A DNA stretch of 10,642 nt from Caryophanales bacterium UBA3210 (lineage in GTDB: Bacteria > Bacillota_I > Bacilli_A > RFN20 > CAG-449): NCBI GenBank assembly GCA_002363635.1, contig DEWM01000104.1:1-10642 (forward strand). Reading direction: 5' to 3'. Shown here piece by piece: positions 6,864 through 10,642 of the stretch (its first letter is position 1; each line of letters begins with the position of its first letter). The position numbers and the translations under genes were made by a program. Below the pieces are notes generated by a model. That model worked only from the letters and a program-made list of their open reading frames with translations, was not told the DNA's origin and did no database searches.

Positions 6864-7808
6864 TTACTTCCTTTCTATTATTCTTAATTTTGCTGGTTTA
6901 GCACGATTATTTATTTCTAGTTCTTCTTCGCTTGCTACGATAACCTTTCTATTTACTAGAACATAATCTTTTTCCTCTACTGGTGTAGGTAACTTTCTTG
7001 ACCCCTCTTCTTTAGTTAGGGAGTTAAAGAAATCTTTAACAATTCTATCTTCTAGAGAGTTGAATGTTATAACACACATCCTACCTCCACTTTTTAATAG
7101 TGATGCAGCTTGTTTTAACGCTCTCTTTAAGACTCCAAGTTCATCGTTTACTTCGATGCGGATAGCCTGGAAAGTTTGTTTTGCCGGATGTCCTTTTTGA
7201 TTTAAGACTTTATTTGGTAAAACAGATTTAATTACATCAACTAGTTCGAAAGTAGTTTCTAGAGGTTTTGTTTGTCTGAATTTGACGATTGCTTTTGCAA
7301 TTTGGTAAGCGAATTTTTCTTCTCCATAATCTCTTATTACTCTAAAGAGATCTTCTTGAGAATAATTATTGACGACTTCATATGCTGATAAAGATGAATC
7401 TTTATTCATTCTCATATCAAGTCGAGCATCAAATCGATAAGAGAACCCACGGTCCTGTTCATCGAATTGAGCGGATGAAACACCAAGATCAAACATGATG
7501 CCATCAATTTTATCAACGCCTTGTTCTTTTAGTTTCTCTTCTAAAAATTCAAAGTTTGATTTAATAAGTGTGAAATTATCTGAAATAGCTTTTAGTCTGT
7601 CATATGATTTTCTAATAGCTTCTTCATCTTGGTCGAAGGAATATAAGTGGCCTGTATTATTTAATCTTTTTAAGATTTCTGATGAGTGGCCACCTCTTCC
7701 TAACGTACAGTCAACATAGATTCCGTTATTTTTAACGTTCAACCCATCTACTGTCTCGTTTAAGAGGACTGGGATATGTTCATTAGGTATTAATACTTTA
7801 TTCTCCAT
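6864..7808 (-). CDS. rsmH: 16S rRNA (cytosine-1402-N4)-methyltransferase RsmH (MraW)
   Basis: Uses S-adenosylmethionine to methylate N4 of C1402 in the 16S rRNA decoding centre. From the start at 7808 it has 314 aa, the normal family length. Visible family blocks are HIPVLLNE (11-18), the SAM-binding YVDCTLGRGGHS (31-42), FDQDEEA (58-64), IMFDLGVSSAQFD (104-116) with RGFSYR following, GHPAKQTFQAIRIEVNDEL (207-224) and the C-terminal RAKPAKLR (302-309). The usual FHSLEDR block reads FNSLEDR (249-255), a His-to-Asn change at residue 250. An in-frame ATG at 7868 is rejected: it would bury 20 non-homologous residues in mraZ, while the ATG at 7808 has GAGGG about 7 nt upstream. The first 11 nt overlap the end of mraZ, so translation is probably coupled. 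Confidence 0.96.
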   Translation of the reverse strand: MENKVLIPNEHIPVLLNETVDGLNVKNNGIYVDCTLGRGGHSSEILKRLNNTGHLYSFDQDEEAIRKSYDRLKAISDNFTLIKSNFEFLEEKLKEQGVDKIDGIMFDLGVSSAQFDEQDRGFSYRFDARLDMRMNKDSSLSAYEVVNNYSQEDLFRVIRDYGEEKFAYQIAKAIVKFRQTKPLETTFELVDVIKSVLPNKVLNQKGHPAKQTFQAIRIEVNDELGVLKRALKQAASLLKSGGRMCVITFNSLEDRIVKDFFNSLTKEEGSRKLPTPVEEKDYVLVNRKVIVASEEELEINNRAKPAKLRIIERK

Positions 7809-8229
7809 AATGGACCCTCGCTGCGTTATCTTCGTAAGAAGCATCATTTGCTTCTTCCATTCTTTCATAACGTTCCTTATCCCAAACTTCTACGTGGTCT
7901 TGAACACCGACGACGACAATTTCTTTTGTGATACCGACTTTTAAACAAAGATTCTTATCTAAAGTAACTCTACCTTGCTTATCTAAAGTAAGTTCATATG
8001 AATTACCGAAGAAAGTTCTTTTGTAATTACGGTTATCTTCATGCATGAAAGAAGCATTATTTAAATTTTCTGCGAGTTTCATGTAAGTTTCTTCAGGATA
8101 GACAGTTAAACATTTATCTAAACCTAAAGTGACATAAATTGTACCGCCAAGTTTTTCTCTGAGCTTAGAAGGAAGAATAAATCTGTTCTTCTCGTCTAAA
8201 TTATGATGGTATGTGCCGATAAAGAACAT
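7798..8229 (-). CDS. mraZ: MraZ transcriptional regulator
   Basis: A ring-forming AbrB-like DNA-binding protein that autoregulates the division and cell-wall operon. It has 143 aa, matching the family, with two SpoVT-AbrB/MraZ repeats. The first (about 4-47) contains the DNA-contact motif LDEKNRFILPSKLR (11-24), and the second (about 77-119) contains LDKQGRVTL (82-90), where the expected Pro is Asp91. The start at 8229 gives the standard beginning MFFIGTYHHNLD and has a strong GGAGG 6 nt upstream. The in-frame ATG at 8262 is rejected because it abuts the promoter's minus-10, upstream of the likely transcript start. First gene of the operon mraZ, rsmH and two small membrane proteins. Direct repeats just upstream look like its own operator, consistent with autorepression. 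Confidence 0.96.
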   Translation of the reverse strand: MFFIGTYHHNLDEKNRFILPSKLREKLGGTIYVTLGLDKCLTVYPEETYMKLAENLNNASFMHEDNRNYKRTFFGNSYELTLDKQGRVTLDKNLCLKVGITKEIVVVGVQDHVEVWDKERYERMEEANDASYEDNAARVHYGE

Positions 8230-8234
8230 TATTA

Positions 8235-8264
8235 TCCTCCACTTTTCTCCACTTGTACCCATAT
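8235..8264 (-). promoter_or_regulatory. tandem MraZ-box operator
   Basis: Three contiguous 10-bp units on the minus strand read ATATGGGTAC (8264-8255), AAGTGGAGAA (8254-8245) and AAGTGGAGGA (8244-8235), keeping TGG in phase. Known MraZ sites are short direct repeats: GTGGG-type boxes in E. coli and AAAGTG-type boxes in mycoplasmas. The array overlaps the minus-10 and the expected transcript start and includes the Shine-Dalgarno GGAGG (8240-8236) of mraZ, so bound MraZ would block initiation. A weaker TGG/GGG phase continues upstream into the promoter spacer. Binding itself is inferred. Confidence 0.78.
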
Positions 8265-8291
8265 TGTAACCCCTTTATACCATTTTGTAAA
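8263..8291 (-). promoter_or_regulatory. mraZ operon promoter
   Basis: TTTACA (8291-8286), exactly 17 nt, then TACAAT (8268-8263): five of six matches to both housekeeping hexamers. The transcript should start near 8257-8255, giving a leader of about 27 nt. It lies directly after the terminator of the upstream operon, so the mraZ operon is an independent unit. Confidence 0.85.
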
Positions 8292-8296
8292 TACTT

Positions 8297-8334
8297 TCCT
8301 CCATTTTTTTAGTAAAAATTTAGTAAATCCTCCA
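8297..8334 (-). repeat. distal TGGAGGA copies and TTTACTAAA direct repeat upstream of mraZ
   Basis: Two further exact TGGAGGA copies lie at 8303-8297 and 8334-8328 on the minus strand, matching the core of the promoter-proximal MraZ box (8241-8235). They are spaced 31 and 62 bp, close to whole helical turns. Between them TTTACTAAA occurs twice with an 11-bp period (8327-8319 and 8316-8308). The copies precede the promoter, so they are not ribosome sites. They may be auxiliary MraZ sites; this is inference. Confidence 0.5.
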
Positions 8335-8339
8335 CGACG

Positions 8340-8366
8340 AAAAAAAGCCACTCTTTCGAGTGACTT
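8340..8366 (-). terminator. intrinsic terminator after the YceD/DUF177 gene
   Basis: On the minus strand the arms AAGTCACTC and GAGTGGCTT pair over 9 positions (one G-U) around a GAAA tetraloop and lead into seven T (8346-8340). It begins 15 nt after the DUF177 stop and separates the pheT unit from the mraZ operon. Confidence 0.9.
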
Positions 8367-8381
8367 CAAAAAATCTATTTA

Positions 8382-8897
8382 TTAATCATCTAAATCTAAA
8401 TCAGCTAGAGCAGCAAATCTAGGATCAATTTCATCTTTTTGTCTTTTTGCATATTCTTCTTCAGAGAGAACCTCCCAAGAATCGCCTTTAATAGATTCAG
8501 GTTCATCTTCTCCAACCACCTTAAGTGGGATAGAAGATACAATTAATGAAACTAAATAATCATGTAAATCGACATAATCTTCAGATAATTTAATGATATC
8601 GTCATCATCTTTTAAATCTTCATCATCTGAGAAAGTAAATGTGATATCATCTGTTTCTTTGAATTTGTATTCAACTGGATTATTTGTTCTAGTAGATTTT
8701 AGAACTAATGTTCCTTCAGCAAATAAATGAGTTAGAGCAATGTCTAAGCCTTCTCCATAACGTAAAGAAGTTTCAACGTGACAATCTTTTAAAGAAATAA
8801 AGCCTTCTAATTTATCAAAATCACTAGCTTTGATTTCTTCATTTGAAGAAAAAGATAATACGCCTTTTTCTTCTAATTCTTTCTTAGTAACTAACAT
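8382..8897 (-). CDS. YceD/DUF177 family protein (23S rRNA accumulation protein family)
   Basis: The family is linked to 23S rRNA and large-subunit production and is normally encoded next to rpmF (ribosomal protein L32). The 171-aa protein fits it. A C-x-R-C-L-x-P-V type block is present in altered form as STRTNNPV (68-75), followed by an acidic stretch (90-100), the conserved YVDLHDYLVSLIVSSIPLK (108-126) and the terminal DPRFAALADL (159-168). Both cysteines of the CxRC pair are replaced (Ser68, Thr71), so metal binding by this pair is not possible here. The start overlaps the pheT stop by one base (TAATG), implying re-initiation by the same ribosomes. No rpmF follows: a terminator comes 15 nt after the stop. 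The family call is secure; the molecular function is only partly known even in model bacteria. Confidence 0.85.
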   Translation of the reverse strand: MLVTKKELEEKGVLSFSSNEEIKASDFDKLEGFISLKDCHVETSLRYGEGLDIALTHLFAEGTLVLKSTRTNNPVEYKFKETDDITFTFSDDEDLKDDDDIIKLSEDYVDLHDYLVSLIVSSIPLKVVGEDEPESIKGDSWEVLSEEEYAKRQKDEIDPRFAALADLDLDD

Positions 8898-10642
8898 TAT
8901 TTACGTAACTCCGCTTTAAATACTTTGAATAATTCATTCATGATAGAAGTTGTAGCCTCAACAATATCTTTGTCTACTAATGTCTTCTTATCATCTTGGA
9001 AAGTAATAGTAATTGCAACTGACTTTAAGCCGAATGCCATATGTTCACCTTCGTATACGTCGAAGATTTGAACATCTTTAACAATTGACTTACCTGCTTT
9101 CTTAATTGTTCTAATTAAGTCTTGTGCTAAGACTTCTTTCTTAACAACTAAAGCAAGGTCTCTAGTAACTGCTGGGAACTTAGAAATTTGTTGCATCTTT
9201 AATGGTGAAGTCTTTAAATTTAAGATTTCAGTTAAATTTAAATCTAAGACATAAGTTTCACCTAAGTCTTTTGACATAGATGGGTGAACTTGACCAACTA
9301 CACCGACAACTTTCTTACCAAATAAAATCTTTGTAGATCTACCTGGATGATAGAAAGGAGAATCTGTTAATCTTTCTTCTTTATATCTATTCTTTTCAAT
9401 GCCAAGTAAAGCAAAGATAGAATCTAAAATACCATGGATATCATAGAAGTCATAAGGACGTTGTGATAATCTTCCTCTTTCTTCTTTATTACCATTTAAG
9501 ACAACTGCAAGTTCTTCATATTGTTCACTTACTGTATTAACTTGAGCGATTTCAAAGAACTGTAAGTTTTCTTGTTGATGGTCTAAGTTATATGAAACTG
9601 TATTTAATAAAGATTTAACAATACCTCTTCTAACAATTGAGTGGTCAACTGTCATTGGGTTAAAAATCTTATGAGCTTCATCATTATTTAATAAGACGAA
9701 TTCTTCATTTTCTTTTGGTGAAACTAATGTATAAGTCATAGCTTCATTGATGCCATTATCAATTAAGAGTTCTCTAATTTGAAGTCTCTTAGTTTGTGAA
9801 GGAGTATATCCTCCAGTAGTTGTTGCCATGAATGGTAATTGAGCTTCAATCTTATCAAAGCCGACATATCTAATGATTTCTTCTGATAAGTCTGCATCGC
9901 ACTTTAAGTCAATTCTATGGTATGGAGCAACTGCAATAAAGTTATTGCCATCGATATCTTTAGTTTCGATTTGTAATTTATTTAAGACATCAAAGATTAA
10001 TTCTTTATCAAATTTTGTGCCGAGTCTCTTATTAATATAGTCGACAGAACATTCAATCTTAGTCTTTTCATCTGAAATAACTGAGTATCTAGTTGTTTCT
10101 TCAACAATCTTAGCATCTGCAAGTTCAACAAGTAATTGTGCACAAAGTGCTAAAACTTCTACATCCTGATGAGGGTTAATACCCTTAATGAAGTGAGCGG
10201 ATGAATCTGAAGATAAACCAAGTCTAACTGATGTTCTTCTAACTGTTGAAGATTTGAAGTTAGCAGCTTCAATTGCAATGTTTTTAGTTGAAGCATCAAC
10301 TGCTACTTCATTAACACCCATAACACCTGCAATGCAGCCTACTTTATCTCCGGTAGTAACAACTAAATCACCACATTTTAATTCATATTCTTTTTCATCA
10401 AGAGCGACAACTTTACCTTCGAAATCATTTTTAACAACGAATGACTTAGAAGCAACTTTGTCTAAATCATACATATGTAATGGTTGTCCAGTTAAGACCA
10501 TAACATAGTTACCAATATCAACAATGTTATTAATTGATCTAATACCTTGAGACATTAAGAATGATTTTAACCATTTTGGCGATTCTTTAGTAACGACGTC
10601 TTTAACAACTTTAAGTGAGAATTGAGGACAATCTTCAGTTAA
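8897..10642 (-). CDS. pheT: phenylalanyl-tRNA synthetase beta subunit, 3' part (5' end outside window)
   Basis: Beta subunit of the alpha2-beta2 enzyme that charges tRNA-Phe. The frame stays open to the window edge. The 29 codons upstream of the first ATG (10555) encode CPQFSLKVV and PKWLKSFL, which align with the conserved PheT stretch before GIRSINNIVDIGNYVM, so that ATG is internal. The visible 581 residues cover the editing B3/B4 domain (to about 165; GQPLHMYDLD, IAGVMG, AIEAANF), the B5 DNA-binding-like domain (about 190-235), the catalytically inactive synthetase-like core (EEIIRYVGFDKI, NEAMTYTLVSP, IVRRGIVKSLL) and the FDX-ACB anticodon-binding domain at the end (from about 488; SKFPAVTRDLALVV). 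About 200-230 N-terminal residues, normally with the tRNA-binding OB domain, lie beyond the edge, probably preceded by pheS. The B3/B4 segment SSAHFIKGINP departs from the common S-x-RFE-x-G-x-DP. Confidence 0.97.
   Translation of the reverse strand, partial: LTEDCPQFSLKVVKDVVTKESPKWLKSFLMSQGIRSINNIVDIGNYVMVLTGQPLHMYDLDKVASKSFVVKNDFEGKVVALDEKEYELKCGDLVVTTGDKVGCIAGVMGVNEVAVDASTKNIAIEAANFKSSTVRRTSVRLGLSSDSSAHFIKGINPHQDVEVLALCAQLLVELADAKIVEETTRYSVISDEKTKIECSVDYINKRLGTKFDKELIFDVLNKLQIETKDIDGNNFIAVAPYHRIDLKCDADLSEEIIRYVGFDKIEAQLPFMATTTGGYTPSQTKRLQIRELLIDNGINEAMTYTLVSPKENEEFVLLNNDEAHKIFNPMTVDHSIVRRGIVKSLLNTVSYNLDHQQENLQFFEIAQVNTVSEQYEELAVVLNGNKEERGRLSQRPYDFYDIHGILDSIFALLGIEKNRYKEERLTDSPFYHPGRSTKILFGKKVVGVVGQVHPSMSKDLGETYVLDLNLTEILNLKTSPLKMQQISKFPAVTRDLALVVKKEVLAQDLIRTIKKAGKSIVKDVQIFDVYEGEHMAFGLKSVAITITFQDDKKTLVDKDIVEATTSIMNELFKVFKAELRK

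Noticed and set aside
7495..7719. Plus-strand open frame of 74 codons
   Set aside because: Antisense to conserved rsmH codons; serine-rich shadow.
7809..7868. N-terminal extension of RsmH from the ATG at 7868
   Set aside because: It would overlap mraZ by 71 nt and add residues foreign to the family; the start at 7808 has GAGGG and gives the standard HIPVLLNE-proximal beginning.
8230..8262. N-terminal extension of MraZ from the ATG at 8262
   Set aside because: The codons are the MraZ-box repeats themselves and the ATG abuts the minus-10; MraZ proteins begin with MF-x-G-x-Y/H-x-x-x-LD as found from 8229.
8235..8264. Tandem 10-bp repeats as a CRISPR-like or microsatellite array
   Set aside because: Only three short units, no spacers; position on the mraZ promoter and match to MraZ-box style explain them.
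8203..8385. Plus-strand open frame of 60 codons between mraZ and yceD
   Set aside because: It spans the mraZ start, its promoter and operator, and the terminator hairpin, all better explained on the minus strand. The translation is not protein-like and is not L32.
10254..10508. Plus-strand open frame of 84 codons
   Set aside because: Antisense to the conserved PheT B3/B4 domain; Ser/Thr-rich shadow.

Overview
The window is AT-rich chromosomal DNA (roughly one third G+C by eye). Every supported gene lies on the minus strand, so transcription runs from high to low coordinates. The gene families (MraZ, RsmH, YceD/DUF177, FtsK/SpoIIIE, PheT, type I pullulanase, PlsC) and the AT-rich minus-35/minus-10 promoters point to a low-GC Firmicute or a Mollicutes-related Bacilli lineage, such as Erysipelotrichia or uncultured gut Tenericutes-like clades. 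That placement is inference; no rRNA is present. Tryptophan is encoded by TGG, no internal TGA interrupts any gene, and the ten visible stops are seven TAA and three TAG.

Layout in transcription order. (1) 10642-8382: the 3' part of pheT (its 5' end is outside the window), coupled by a TAATG overlap to a YceD/DUF177 gene and closed by a hairpin terminator at 8340-8366. (2) 8291-6386: a strong promoter overlapping a tandem MraZ-box operator drives mraZ, rsmH and two small membrane-protein genes, the first in the usual place of ftsL. It ends in a terminator whose stem contains the last stop codon. The usual dcw successors (a division transpeptidase, mraY, murD, ftsZ) do not follow. (3) 6373-3566: ftsK/spoIIIE alone, with its own promoter and terminator. 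(4) 3556-182: a pullulanase gene, then a short SSB-like OB-fold gene translationally linked to plsC, again with a stop codon inside the terminator stem. (5) 1-181: non-coding, with an AT palindrome and, at the very edge, what looks like the ribosome binding site of another minus-strand gene.

Functionally the window joins translation (PheT, rRNA methylation by RsmH, YceD), division and chromosome segregation (MraZ, FtsL-like protein, FtsK), alpha-glucan debranching (PulA) and phospholipid synthesis (PlsC). This is mostly conserved core genome. I see no defence island, transposon, prophage, CRISPR array, tRNA or rRNA. The points most worth a second look are the extended MraZ operator, the shortened dcw operon with two unusual tiny membrane proteins, the absence of rpmF after yceD, the short SSB-like gene, and stop codons nested in terminators.
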